A stretch of 50,636 bases of DNA from RGIG6178 sp045612885 (GCA_045612885.1 JAZKZZ010000001.1:1-50636), one strand, 5' to 3'. Shown: positions 35,314 to 44,031, counted from the first letter of the stretch. The notes: a model not told the origin generated them from the sequence alone. A program made the numbers and translations.

Positions 35314-35359
35314 AAAAAACTCCGTTTTATAAAAAAATGGAGTTTTTTTTTTTTTTTTT
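35314..35359 (+). terminator. Terminator of jetABC with a 17-T tract
   Basis: AAAAACTCC (35315-35323) pairs with GGAGTTTTT (35339-35347). The T run from 35343 to 35359 is 17 bases, unusually long. The helD promoter starts two bases later. Confidence 0.92.
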
Positions 35360-35360
35360 G

Positions 35361-35389
35361 TTGACAGTAAAATTTCTTTCTATTATACT
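35361..35389 (+). promoter_or_regulatory. helD promoter
   Basis: TTGACA (35361-35366, full consensus), a 17-nt spacer, then TATACT (35384-35389). Predicted start near 35396. One of the best promoters in the window. Confidence 0.85.
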
Positions 35390-35395
35390 TGTTGC

Positions 35396-35473
35396 ATAAT
35401 TATTACGGCCATAGATTAGGGAGCCCCCGATGCGGGGATAGTGGAGATTGACTGTCCTCAAGGGGGTTTTTAA
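35396..35473 (+). promoter_or_regulatory. Structured leader of helD that can sequester the ribosome binding site
   Basis: A G+C-rich 78-nt leader in a very A+T-rich setting. CCCCC (35424-35428) can pair with the Shine-Dalgarno GGGGG (35462-35466), enclosing a second hairpin in which GGGGATAGT (35434-35442) pairs with ACTGTCCTC (35451-35459). The outer stem is followed by TTTTT, so it could also act as a terminator. Alternatively CCCC (35425-35428) pairs with GGGG (35434-35437), which breaks the first fold and frees the ribosome binding site. This is how a riboswitch expression platform would look. I cannot match it to a known class. Confidence 0.6.
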
Positions 35474-37555
35474 ATGCAAAAAGAAGAAATCTTATACTTA
35501 GAAAGGGTAAATCGTACGATTCAAAATCGTATCATCCATGATAAAGAACAATTGGATTTTTACATGGAAGCAATCAAAGAAATTGTGGATGATGACGAAA
35601 ACAAATTCAGTATGACTGAAAAGTGGATTGAATTATATAGTGCTTCATTAGAATCACTAAAACGTCATCAAGACAAACCATACTTTGCAAGAATTGATTT
35701 TAAAGAAAATAAAACTAACTTGCTAGAAAAACTATACATTGGAAAACTATCATTATTAGATGAAAATAATGATTCCCTTGTTATAGACTGGAGAACACCG
35801 ATTGCTAATCTATATTATGATAGCGCTCTTGGTGAAACTTCATACAAGAATCACGATGGTAATGATATTAAAGGTAATTTAAATCTTAAAAGAGTATACA
35901 CGATTGAAGATTCTAAACTTATTAATTATCTAGATGTACATAGTACAAGTGACGATGAATTATTAAAACCATTTCTAGGAGTTAATGCCGATAATAAAAT
36001 TAAAAATATTGTATCTTCAATTCAAAAAGAACAAAATGAAATAATCCGTGACCCATTACACAAGAATATTGTAGTTCAAGGAGTAGCAGGAAGTGGAAAA
36101 ACTACAGTAATGCTTCATAGAATCGCTTATCTAGCGTATAACTATCAAGATACGTATAAAACTACTCAATATCTTGTATTAAGTCCTAACAAATTATTTA
36201 CTGATTATATATCTACGATACTTCCTGATTTAGAAGTAGACAAAGTTAAGCAAATAACCTTCGAAGAAATGTTTCTAGATTATCTAAACTTTAAATTTAA
36301 ACCTACTTTACTAACACGTAATAAAGGTAGTGAATTTGATTATGTATCGCATATTAAATCTAGAAAAGAATTTATTAATAGATTAACTAGTTATTTTAAA
36401 GATTATGAACACAGTTTAATTTATAGAGATTTGCAATACAAAGGTATAACTATCATAGATAAAGATACAATATTAGAAATGTATCCTAAAAATAACAATG
36501 ATTGTCTAGAAGTGAAAATTAAAAAGTTAATGGAATATCTATATACTTACACTCAAAAAGAAAGCTTCAAAGTCATTGATTTAATAAACAAACAAATAAA
36601 AGAATTAGACAATAATCACCCTCTTAACAAAAAAGAACATCTAGATTTAAACTTTGAAGTTAAAAAATTACTAATAAATGGTGTCAAGTCTGTAATTAAA
36701 AATCACTTTAAAATATTTGATAGCAACATATATAAATTGTATACCAACTTTATAGAAACTATCGAAGATACTATTGTAAAAGATTCAACATTAAAAAATC
36801 TAAATAAGAAATACTTTGATTATGATGATTTAGCTAATATGATGTATTTAAAATATCTAGTAAGTGGCGCAAAAGATTATGATTCATACATCTCAGTAAG
36901 TATAGATGAAGCACAAGACTTAGGCTATAATCACTTCATCGCATTAAAAAAGATATTTAGAGGAGCTTATTTTACAATTGTAGGTGACCTATCTCAATCT
37001 ATATATGCATATCGAGGAATCGAGCATTGGAATGATATTAAAAATTTGTTTGCTAATGATATGAAATATTTGAAAAAATCTTATCGTAATACTATTGAAA
37101 TAATGAATTACGCAAATAAGATATTGGAACATTTACAAGTGGATCTTGCAGAACCTGTTATAAGACATGGAAATAAAGTCAACGAAATTAAATGTGATAA
37201 TAAATTAGAAACTATTAAGGAAAGAATAAATAAGTATAAAGAAAATTATAAATCGATAGCGATAATATGTAAAACCAAAGAAGAAGTCGATAATCTTTAT
37301 AAATATTTATCTAAGTCTATAGAATTATCTAAATTAGATGAAACTACTACTAGATATAATGGAGGAATATGTATACTACCTATTTATCTAGCTAAAGGAT
37401 TAGAATTTGATGTTGTAATCTTAAGTGACGTTGATAGTGAAAATTATAATAAAGATAATATATTAGACATGAAACTATTATATGTAGGTATAACAAGAGC
37501 TCTACATGAATTAGATATCTTGTATAAAAATAAAAAACAAGATTTATATAAATAA
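35474..37555 (+). CDS. helD: HelD-type UvrD-like helicase (RNA polymerase recycling factor)
   Basis: A 693-residue superfamily 1 ATPase. Family signatures: PYFARIDF and LYIGKLSLLDE near 69-96, LVIDWRTPIANLYYDSALG at 102-120, SSIQKEQNEIIR near 181-192, Walker A GVAGSGKT at 203-210, the motif II region SIDEAQDLG, YAYRGIEHW, and the last helicase motif YVGITRALHEL near the C terminus. HelD in Gram-positive bacteria binds RNA polymerase, opens it and removes nucleic acid. The N-terminal coiled coil expected to reach the secondary channel is at residues 1-65. ATG with AAGGGGG 7 nt upstream, in a structured leader. Its own promoter separates it from jetABC. Confidence 0.9.
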   Translation: MQKEEILYLERVNRTIQNRIIHDKEQLDFYMEAIKEIVDDDENKFSMTEKWIELYSASLESLKRHQDKPYFARIDFKENKTNLLEKLYIGKLSLLDENNDSLVIDWRTPIANLYYDSALGETSYKNHDGNDIKGNLNLKRVYTIEDSKLINYLDVHSTSDDELLKPFLGVNADNKIKNIVSSIQKEQNEIIRDPLHKNIVVQGVAGSGKTTVMLHRIAYLAYNYQDTYKTTQYLVLSPNKLFTDYISTILPDLEVDKVKQITFEEMFLDYLNFKFKPTLLTRNKGSEFDYVSHIKSRKEFINRLTSYFKDYEHSLIYRDLQYKGITIIDKDTILEMYPKNNNDCLEVKIKKLMEYLYTYTQKESFKVIDLINKQIKELDNNHPLNKKEHLDLNFEVKKLLINGVKSVIKNHFKIFDSNIYKLYTNFIETIEDTIVKDSTLKNLNKKYFDYDDLANMMYLKYLVSGAKDYDSYISVSIDEAQDLGYNHFIALKKIFRGAYFTIVGDLSQSIYAYRGIEHWNDIKNLFANDMKYLKKSYRNTIEIMNYANKILEHLQVDLAEPVIRHGNKVNEIKCDNKLETIKERINKYKENYKSIAIICKTKEEVDNLYKYLSKSIELSKLDETTTRYNGGICILPIYLAKGLEFDVVILSDVDSENYNKDNILDMKLLYVGITRALHELDILYKNKKQDLYK

Positions 37556-37595
37556 AAAAAACTATACTAGGTTTTAAACTTAGTATAGTTTTTTT
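37554..37595. terminator. Bidirectional terminator between helD and the EIIB-like gene
   Basis: ACTATACTA (37561-37569) pairs with TAGTATAGT (37581-37589) with A and T runs on the two sides, serving both convergent genes. Confidence 0.9.
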
Positions 37596-37597
37596 CA

Positions 37598-37945
37598 TTA
37601 CATATCAACTTCACTTTTTAGATAATTATATATAAGAACAGATTTTTTATTACCTACAAGCATAGTCACTTTTTTGTTAGAAACGACAATTGTTTCTACA
37701 CCTTGTTCTCTAACTTTTTCCTTATCTACATTTTTTTTGTTATCTACAATAACATTAACCCTAGATCCCTTTTGAGAAACTTCAGTAATATTACTTTTGC
37801 CTCCGAGAGCTTCTAATAGATCAGGAAATTCTTCTTGCTCCTTGGTTTTCTTTTTCTTATATATTAATATTCCAAACACGATACCTAAAGCAACAACTAT
37901 TACTGAGACAGAAATAATTATTGCCAGTTTCAGATAATAATCCAT
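37598..37945 (-). CDS. Membrane-anchored PTS EIIB-like protein lacking the active-site Cys
   Basis: A 115-residue protein with an N-terminal membrane helix (residues 7-30), a KKKK stop-transfer, then a domain of about 75 residues that reads like a glucose-type PTS EIIB: LLEALGGKSNITEV (43-56), SRVNVIV, VDKEKVREQGVETIVVSNKKVTMLVG. In true EIIB a Cys in the NCxTRLR motif is phosphorylated; here the aligned residue is Lys59 (VSQKGSRVNV), so sugar phosphotransfer is not expected. A sensing or structural role is possible (inference). GAGGAG 6 nt upstream; 16 nt after the 63-aa gene. Confidence 0.7.
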   Translation of the reverse strand: MDYYLKLAIIISVSVIVVALGIVFGILIYKKKKTKEQEEFPDLLEALGGKSNITEVSQKGSRVNVIVDNKKNVDKEKVREQGVETIVVSNKKVTMLVGNKKSVLIYNYLKSEVDM

Positions 37946-37961
37946 AAATTTCTCCTCTTAA

Positions 37962-38153
37962 TTATTGATACGCTGACATCGCAACTACAGTATAAGCAAG
38001 AGAGATTACCATTGCAGCAAATACTACCATGATAGCAATTCTAGAAATCTTAGTAGCTAAAGTTTCATCACTTTTCTTTCTTCTCTCTTCTATTCTTTGT
38101 TTTTCTCTTTGACTCACACCTGAGTTACGTTTTATTCTTCTTTGTTGTGACAT
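37962..38153 (-). CDS. Small basic single-pass membrane protein
   Basis: A 63-residue protein: a strongly basic N-terminal half (RRIKRNSGVSQREKQRIEERRKK) then one membrane helix (about 38-58) and a short outside end. No family recognised. It is not SecE, since the conserved SecE core is absent. AGGAG 8 nt upstream of the ATG. It lies between the rplQ terminator and the EIIB-like gene and is probably transcribed by read-through. Confidence 0.65.
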   Translation of the reverse strand: MSQQRRIKRNSGVSQREKQRIEERRKKSDETLATKISRIAIMVVFAAMVISLAYTVVAMSAYQ

Positions 38154-38174
38154 ATTATTATCTCCTAATATTGT

Positions 38175-38196
38175 AAAAAGGATAGTAAACTATCCC
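38175..38196 (-). terminator. Terminator after rplQ
   Basis: On the minus strand GGATAG pairs with CTATCC around TTTA and is followed by TTTTT. It ends the ribosomal supercluster, perhaps leaky for the two small genes beyond. Confidence 0.8.
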
Positions 38197-38589
38197 TTAA
38201 ACTAACTCAACGATAGCCATTGGTGCATTATCACCACGTCTATTACCAGTTTTTAATAATCTAGCGTAACCGCCGTTTCTTTCAGTATACTTAGGTGCAA
38301 CTTCGTCAAATAGTTTTTGAAGAGCTGTTTGAGTGTTTTCTTTATTTGCATAAACATCTCTTACTACAGCAGCTGCTTGACGACGAGCATGTAAGTCTCC
38401 TCTTTTAGCTAATGTAACCATTTCGTCTGCTAAAACAACTAATTCTTTAGCAGTTGCAAGAGTTACTTCTACTCTATTGTGAACTATTAATTCAGTTACT
38501 AAATTACGTAACATAGCTTTATTTTTGCTAGTAGTCCATGGAGACTTGAAACGTACACCAACTTTACCATGATATGATTTACGTGACAT
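38197..38589 (-). CDS. rplQ: 50S ribosomal protein L17 (bL17)
   Basis: A 130-residue L17 near the peptide exit tunnel. SRKSYHGKVGVRFKSPWTT start and C-terminal RNGGYARLLKTGNRRGDNAPMA are typical. Follows rpoA by 21 nt; last gene of the alpha operon. Confidence 0.98.
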   Translation of the reverse strand: MSRKSYHGKVGVRFKSPWTTSKNKAMLRNLVTELIVHNRVEVTLATAKELVVLADEMVTLAKRGDLHARRQAAAVVRDVYANKENTQTALQKLFDEVAPKYTERNGGYARLLKTGNRRGDNAPMAIVELV

Positions 38590-38610
38590 TTATAAATTCC
38601 TCCTTATTAA

Positions 38611-39561
38611 TTATTCGCTATCTTTGAAGCTAAGTCCTAGGTTAGCAACCTTATCTTTAACTTCTTTAATAGACTTTTTACCCATATTACGAACTTTTGC
38701 TAAGTCATCTTCTGTTCTTAGAATAAGTTCTTGTACTGTTTGAATATTTGCTCTTTTTAAACAATTGTATGAACGAACTGAAAGGTCTAATTCTTCAATT
38801 GTCATGTCATTAAATTTATTAACTACAGGAGCTACTGTTTCTTGAAGTACATTATCATATTTATCCAAATTACTTAATTCACATAATAATGAGAAGTAAT
38901 CATTTAAAATTTTACTTGCTACTGCTACTGCCTCATTTGGAGACATACCACCGTTTGTCCATACTCCAATATTTAACTTTTCATAGTTACCATTTTGAGC
39001 CATTCTTGTTGGTTCAATATCATATGCTACTTTAGTAACAGGTGAGAAGTTTGAATCTGTTGGGATAATTCCAAAATGTGTTTTGGCAGATTTATTATTT
39101 TCAGCTGTTAAATATCCACGACCATTTTTAGCATAAATTGTCATATTTAATGTTCCACCAGCACTTACAGTTGCGATGTATAAATCTTTATTAACAACTT
39201 CTACATCACCTGGAGCAACGATATCTCCTGCTGTAACAACTTTTGGTCCTTTAACTGAAATTTTTAATTCTTTTTTAACATTGTCATCATCATTGATCTT
39301 TAAGATTAATCCTTTTAAGTTTAATACTATTGATGTTACATCTTCTCTTACTCCATCAAGAGCACTAAATTCATGTCTAGCACCTTCTACTTCGATTGCA
39401 TAAACACTAGCTCCAGGAATAGATGATAATAATACTCTTCGTAAAGCCTTTCCTAAAGTCATTCCAAAACCTTTTTCAAGTGGTTCAATACTTAACTTTA
39501 AATAATTTGGTTCCATTACTTCATTTGATGGATAAATTTTTGGTTTTTCAAATTTTTTCAT
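38611..39561 (-). CDS. rpoA: RNA polymerase alpha subunit
   Basis: A 316-residue alpha subunit: N-terminal dimerisation and assembly domain (about 1-230; GFGMTLGKALRRVLLSSIPG near 31-50) and a C-terminal domain with helix-hairpin-helix (LDLSVRSYNCLKRANI, then VRNMGKKSIKEV) that contacts promoter UP elements and activators. Between rpsK and rplQ as usual. GGAGA upstream. Confidence 0.98.
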   Translation of the reverse strand: MKKFEKPKIYPSNEVMEPNYLKLSIEPLEKGFGMTLGKALRRVLLSSIPGASVYAIEVEGARHEFSALDGVREDVTSIVLNLKGLILKINDDDNVKKELKISVKGPKVVTAGDIVAPGDVEVVNKDLYIATVSAGGTLNMTIYAKNGRGYLTAENNKSAKTHFGIIPTDSNFSPVTKVAYDIEPTRMAQNGNYEKLNIGVWTNGGMSPNEAVAVASKILNDYFSLLCELSNLDKYDNVLQETVAPVVNKFNDMTIEELDLSVRSYNCLKRANIQTVQELILRTEDDLAKVRNMGKKSIKEVKDKVANLGLSFKDSE

Positions 39562-39609
39562 TTACTTGCTCTCTCCTTTTAATAAATTTTACACTTAACG
39601 TCTTATCTA

Positions 39610-40002
39610 TTATTTATGAGGACGTTTAGGTGCACGACATCCGTTATGTGGAACAGGTGTAACATCCTTGATTGTAAGGATATTTAATCCTGCTGCCTCA
39701 AGAGCTCTAACTGCTGATTCTCTACCAGCTCCAGGTCCCTTAACTTGAACATCAACTGTTGCTAAACCACTTAACTTAGCAGTTTCAGCAGCCTTAGTTG
39801 CTACAAGTTGAGCAACGAAAGGAGTTGATTTCTTTGATCCTTTGTATCCTAATGCACCAGCTGAAGACCATGCAACAACATTTCCGCCTTCATCTGTAAT
39901 GCTAACGATTGTATTATTGAACGTAGCCTTAATATGAGCTACACCTTTAGACACTGATCTACGTTTTTTCTTAGATGTATCTTTTCTTACTCTAGTTGCC
40001 AT
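39610..40002 (-). CDS. rpsK: 30S ribosomal protein S11 (uS11)
   Basis: A 130-residue S11 of the platform. Conserved KGVAHIKATFNNTIVSITD, GPGAGRESAVRAL and the C-terminal VTPVPHNGCRAPKRPHK. 15 nt after rpsM. Confidence 0.98.
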   Translation of the reverse strand: MATRVRKDTSKKKRRSVSKGVAHIKATFNNTIVSITDEGGNVVAWSSAGALGYKGSKKSTPFVAQLVATKAAETAKLSGLATVDVQVKGPGAGRESAVRALEAAGLNILTIKDVTPVPHNGCRAPKRPHK

Positions 40003-40017
40003 TATTTTGCCTCCTTA

Positions 40018-40392
40018 TTATTGTGTTGCTTTCTTCTTGTTAGCAATTGTCTTACGTGGACCCTTACGAGTACGAGCATTAGTCTTTGTGCTTTGTCCTC
40101 TTACAGGTAATCCTTTACGGTGACGTAAGCCACGATAACTTCCGATTTCTGTCAATCTTTTAATATTTAAAGAAACTTCTCTTCTTAAGTCTCCTTCTAC
40201 TTTGTACTTATTAACTTCGTTACGAATTTTAGTTAATTGTTCTTCTGTTAAATCTTTAACTCTAATATCTTTAGAAACGTTAACATCTTCTAGAATTTTT
40301 TCTGCTAAAGATTGTCCGATTCCATAAATATAAGTTAATGAAATATATACTTTCTTATCATTTGGTATATCTACACCAGCAATACGTGCCAT
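40018..40392 (-). CDS. rpsM: 30S ribosomal protein S13 (uS13)
   Basis: A 124-residue S13 at the head and subunit interface. MARIAGVDIPNDKKVYISLT start, YIGSYRGLRHRKGLPVRGQ-type block (here IGSYRGLRHRKGLPVRGQ), and a basic tail. AGGAAA upstream. Confidence 0.98.
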   Translation of the reverse strand: MARIAGVDIPNDKKVYISLTYIYGIGQSLAEKILEDVNVSKDIRVKDLTEEQLTKIRNEVNKYKVEGDLRREVSLNIKRLTEIGSYRGLRHRKGLPVRGQSTKTNARTRKGPRKTIANKKKATQ

Positions 40393-40420
40393 TTATATTT
40401 TCCTCCCTTAATTTTCTTTA

Positions 40421-40537
40421 TTAACCTTGTCTTTGCTTATGTTTTGGGTCTGCAGAGCAAATTACCATAACTTTTCCATGTCTTTTTATTATTCTACATT
40501 TATCGCAAATTGGTTTTACTGAAGGTCTTACTTTCAT
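40421..40537 (-). CDS. rpmJ: 50S ribosomal protein L36 (bL36)
   Basis: A 38-residue L36 reading MKVRPSVKPICDKCRIIKRH at its start. It is the zinc-binding form: C11, C14, C27 and H33 form the ribbon. GGGAGG lies 9 nt before the ATG. Between infA and rpsM, its standard place. Confidence 0.97.
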   Translation of the reverse strand: MKVRPSVKPICDKCRIIKRHGKVMVICSADPKHKQRQG

Positions 40538-40599
40538 GATTTTTTCCTCCCTTTTTTCACATCTATTATTTTACAACAATTTATCTAATTTTCCAAGCA

Positions 40600-40836
40600 T
40601 TAGTTTGGTTTATAACTAGTTGGAAAACGATATTTTATACGCCCACGTGTTAGATCATATGGGGATATTTCTACAGTGACTCTATCACCTAGTAAAATTC
40701 GGATAGAGTTGTTACGAATTTTACCAGAAACATGGGCCAAAATCACCATCCCGTTTTCTAATTTAACTTTAAAGTTTGCATTAGGTAAAGTTTCAACTAC
40801 AATTGCCTCAACCTCAATTACATCTTCTTTTGCCAT
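40600..40836 (-). CDS. infA: Translation initiation factor IF-1
   Basis: A 78-residue S1/OB-fold protein that binds the A site during initiation. MAKEDVIEVEAIVVETLPNA start, HVSGKIRNNSIRIL(L)GD and the final LTRGRIKYRF are typical. Follows map by 19 nt and precedes rpmJ. Confidence 0.97.
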   Translation of the reverse strand: MAKEDVIEVEAIVVETLPNANFKVKLENGMVILAHVSGKIRNNSIRILLGDRVTVEISPYDLTRGRIKYRFPTSYKPN

Positions 40837-40855
40837 TTATCTTTTAACCTCCTGA

Positions 40856-41605
40856 TTATATTTTTGTTAAAATTTCATAACCATCATCTGTAACTGCTAC
40901 AGTATGTTCATAATGAGCTGTTATTTTCCCATCAATTGTTTTAACTGTCCAATCATCAAATAAAGTTCTTGTATAGTATTCACCTAAAGTAACCATTGGT
41001 TCTACAGCAAATACCATTCCTTTTGCAATTTTAGGTCCTCTATTGGGTACACCATAATTTGGTATAATAGGATCCTCATGAAGATCTTTTCCTACACCAT
41101 GTCCTGTGTAATCTCTAGGAACCCCATATCCATTGCCTTCAAGATAAACTTGAATTGCATGTCCAATATCACTAATTCTATTGCCTGGTTTAACTTGTTC
41201 AAGTCCAATAAATAATGATTTTTCGCTAACATCTAATAAACGTTTAGCTTCATCACTTATACTTCCAACAGGATAAGTCCAAGCGCTATCACCATGATAT
41301 CCTCTATAACATGCCCCTATATCTAATGTGATAACATCTCCATCTTTTAAAACCACATCTTTGCTAGGAATACCATGTACTAATACATCATTAACAGATG
41401 TACATATTGCTCCAGGAAATCCACCATATCCTTTAAACGAACATGTTGCCCCCTGAGACAAAATAAACTTTTCTGCCAAATCATCTAACTCCTTAGTTGA
41501 TATTCCTGGCTTAATGTATGGTTTTAGATATTGATGAGTCAAGGCTACTATTCTTCCAGCTTCTCTTAATAGTTTTATTTCTTCCTCGCTCTTGTAAATA
41601 ATCAT
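40856..41605 (-). CDS. map: Methionine aminopeptidase (type I)
   Basis: A 249-residue enzyme removing the initiator Met. Metal ligands visible: D in VITLDIGA, D in YHGDSAWT, H in YTGHGVGKDLHEDP, E in FAVEPMVT, and E near the C terminus in HYEHTVAV. Between adk (3 nt) and infA, the usual spc operon order. GGGAGG 10 nt upstream. Confidence 0.97.
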   Translation of the reverse strand: MIIYKSEEEIKLLREAGRIVALTHQYLKPYIKPGISTKELDDLAEKFILSQGATCSFKGYGGFPGAICTSVNDVLVHGIPSKDVVLKDGDVITLDIGACYRGYHGDSAWTYPVGSISDEAKRLLDVSEKSLFIGLEQVKPGNRISDIGHAIQVYLEGNGYGVPRDYTGHGVGKDLHEDPIIPNYGVPNRGPKIAKGMVFAVEPMVTLGEYYTRTLFDDWTVKTIDGKITAHYEHTVAVTDDGYEILTKI

Positions 41606-41608
41606 TAG

Positions 41609-42259
41609 TTATTTGCCTCCCAAAATTTCTTCAACATCTTTAGATACTTTATCAATATCTTGGTTGGCTTCAACACTAATTAGCTTTCCTTGCTCTGTAT
41701 AATAATTAACTAGAGGATAAGTAAGAGTGTAATAATTAGCTATTCTAACTTTAGCACTTTCTAAATCATCATCTTTTCTAGTAATTAATTTAGAGCCACA
41801 AACATCACAAGTATCTTTTACTTTAGAAGGATTGTAAGTAATATGATATGAACTTCCACATTCAGGACATGTTCTTCTACCACTTATTCTTTCTAAAGCT
41901 ACTCTATCATCTAAATTAAACTTAATAACATAATCAATCGTTCTTCCATATTTTTGAAATAATTGATCAAGTTCTTTAGCTTGTTCTAATGTTCGAGGGA
42001 ATCCATCAAACAAGATCCCCTCGTCACTAGAAAGTTCATGAATCTTATTGTCTATAAGTTCAATAATTAATTTATCATCCACTAGATATCCTTTATTAAT
42101 GATATCTTTTATTTTCAATCCTAGTGGATCACGCGGATTTTCCATTTTTTCTCTTAGTAATTCACCAGTAGAGATATGTACGATTTTAAACTTCTTTGAA
42201 ATAATTTTTGCTTGTGTTCCCTTTCCACAAGAAGGGGCTCCTAAAAAAATTATATTCAT
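41609..42259 (-). CDS. adk: Adenylate kinase
   Basis: A 216-residue enzyme interconverting ATP + AMP and 2 ADP. P-loop GAPSCGKGTQ (residues 7-16), DGFPRTLEQA, and the LID with four Cys (CPEC...CDVC), the zinc-binding long form of Gram-positive bacteria. AGGTG 7 nt upstream; between secY and map. Confidence 0.98.
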   Translation of the reverse strand: MNIIFLGAPSCGKGTQAKIISKKFKIVHISTGELLREKMENPRDPLGLKIKDIINKGYLVDDKLIIELIDNKIHELSSDEGILFDGFPRTLEQAKELDQLFQKYGRTIDYVIKFNLDDRVALERISGRRTCPECGSSYHITYNPSKVKDTCDVCGSKLITRKDDDLESAKVRIANYYTLTYPLVNYYTEQGKLISVEANQDIDKVSKDVEEILGGK

Positions 42260-42269
42260 GTTTTTTCAC

Positions 42270-43592
42270 CTACATAAATTTATTATATTCTTTACCTGCT
42301 AGTTTAGCATTGATTTGATCATATGTTTCAATTGCTACTCCAACAAGAATTATAATACTAGTTCCACCAAAAGCAATTGCACTATTTAACTTGAATATTA
42401 TTGTTAATAGTACTGGTATAACTGCTATAAGAATCAATATTAATGCACCAACAAATGCAACTCTATTAATTACTCCAGATAAATACTTTTCAGTTTCTCT
42501 ACCTTGTCTTATACCAGGTATAAATGAATTTTCTTTTGCTAATCTTTCGCTTATATCTTTAACGTTTAGTTGTAAATTAGTCCAGAAGAATGTAAACGCA
42601 AAGATTAGTACAACATAAATTATTAATCCCCAATAAACTCCACCAACCTTAGATGAATAGTTAAACAGTGAAGCTATGGTATTTAATGTAGTTTGTGTAT
42701 CAATATTAGTTATATTGGTACTTATAATATTTATTATTGTCACTATTGCCATCATGAATGATGATGCAAAGATAACAGGCATAACACCAGCAGGATTTAG
42801 CTTAACTGGGAAGTGATGTACATCTCCACCCATTTTCACAGTATTTTGTGATTGTTGTAATGGTATCTTTCTTGTTGCTTTCTCAATAAATGTTACAAAT
42901 ATTATTATTAAGAAATATGCAACAACATAAAGAGCCATTTTAGCAAGTCCTGTAAATATCTCACTACTTGTACCATTAAATGTTACAAATGTGTTATATG
43001 CTGATTTTAATTGAGTTGGTACACTAGCAACTATACCAACGAAAATTATCATTGATATACCATTACCGATACCATTTTGTGTGATCTTATCTGCTAACCA
43101 CATAACTAGCATTGATCCCGCTACTAATATAGTTGTTATATAAATATAATCCCAAGTTGTAAAGTCACCATTCACTCCAGTTAATCCATATGATGATTTC
43201 ATAGTCATGATAACACCATATCCTTGAAGAGCAGCAAGCACTAAAGATGTATATCTAGTTGCTTGGTCCATTTTCTTTCTACCCTTTTCTCCTTCTTTAG
43301 ATAAATCTTGTAAACTTTTCAAGATTCCCATAGAAAGTAATTGAACAATGATAGATGCTGTAATATATGGTGATACACCTAGTGCGAATAGAGAGAAAGA
43401 AGATAAACTTCCTCCTCCTAATACATTCATAAGGGTAAACAAATCATTACCTTGGAATGTAATACTGCTTGAATCAACTCCAGGAACAACAATTGTACAA
43501 CCTATTCTATATATCAATATAATTGCTAGCGTGAACAAAATGCGTCCTCTAAGTTCTTTATTCTTAAAAATAGAGACAAGTTTGCGTAGCAT
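42270..43592 (-). CDS. secY: Protein translocase subunit SecY
   Basis: A 440-residue channel protein with ten membrane helices, including the plug region after helix 1 and the conserved GIGNGISMIIF segment and LPGIRQ-type loop (here FIPGIRQGRETEKYL). One nt after rplO, with GAGGTGA upstream. Exports the lipoproteins and amidase seen elsewhere in the window. Confidence 0.98.
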   Translation of the reverse strand: MLRKLVSIFKNKELRGRILFTLAIILIYRIGCTIVVPGVDSSSITFQGNDLFTLMNVLGGGSLSSFSLFALGVSPYITASIIVQLLSMGILKSLQDLSKEGEKGRKKMDQATRYTSLVLAALQGYGVIMTMKSSYGLTGVNGDFTTWDYIYITTILVAGSMLVMWLADKITQNGIGNGISMIIFVGIVASVPTQLKSAYNTFVTFNGTSSEIFTGLAKMALYVVAYFLIIIFVTFIEKATRKIPLQQSQNTVKMGGDVHHFPVKLNPAGVMPVIFASSFMMAIVTIINIISTNITNIDTQTTLNTIASLFNYSSKVGGVYWGLIIYVVLIFAFTFFWTNLQLNVKDISERLAKENSFIPGIRQGRETEKYLSGVINRVAFVGALILILIAVIPVLLTIIFKLNSAIAFGGTSIIILVGVAIETYDQINAKLAGKEYNKFM

Positions 43593-43593
43593 A

Positions 43594-44031
43594 TTAGATC
43601 ACCTCTATTTTTCCACCTGCGTCTTCAATAGCCTTTTTAGCAGATTCAGAGAACTTATTAGCAACAACTGTAAATTGTTTTGTTACAGTTCCTCTACCTA
43701 AAACTTTTAATAAAGTTAAATTGCTCTTAACAATTCCAGCTTCTTTTAAAGTTTCTAATGTAACTTTTCCAGCTTTTAAAGCTTCTAAATCACCAACGTT
43801 AATTGTAACGTATTCTTTTGCACAGTAGTTAGTAAATCCTCTCTTAGGAGATCTTCTAAAGATTGTAGATTGCCCTCCTTCAAATCCGATTCTTACTCCA
43901 CCACCACTACGTGATTTTTGTCCTTTGTGTCCAGTTCCACAGTTTTTACCTAAACCTGAACCGTACCCTCTACCTACTCTTCTTTCAGTATGTCTTGATC
44001 CTTCTGCACTTTTAAGTTCATTCAATTTCAC
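43594..44031 (-). CDS. rplO: 50S ribosomal protein L15 (uL15)
   Basis: A 145-residue L15 with the Gly-rich RVGRGYGSGLGKNCGTGHKG start and GFEGGQ block. GTG start at 44031, 10 nt after GGAGG. Directly follows rpsE; rpmD, normally between them, is absent. Confidence 0.97.
   Translation of the reverse strand: MKLNELKSAEGSRHTERRVGRGYGSGLGKNCGTGHKGQKSRSGGGVRIGFEGGQSTIFRRSPKRGFTNYCAKEYVTINVGDLEALKAGKVTLETLKEAGIVKSNLTLLKVLGRGTVTKQFTVVANKFSESAKKAIEDAGGKIEVI

Noticed and set aside
37962..38153. SecE identity for the 63-aa membrane protein
   Set aside because: It has a basic N terminus and one helix like SecE, but lacks the conserved SecE core and the usual nusG neighbour.
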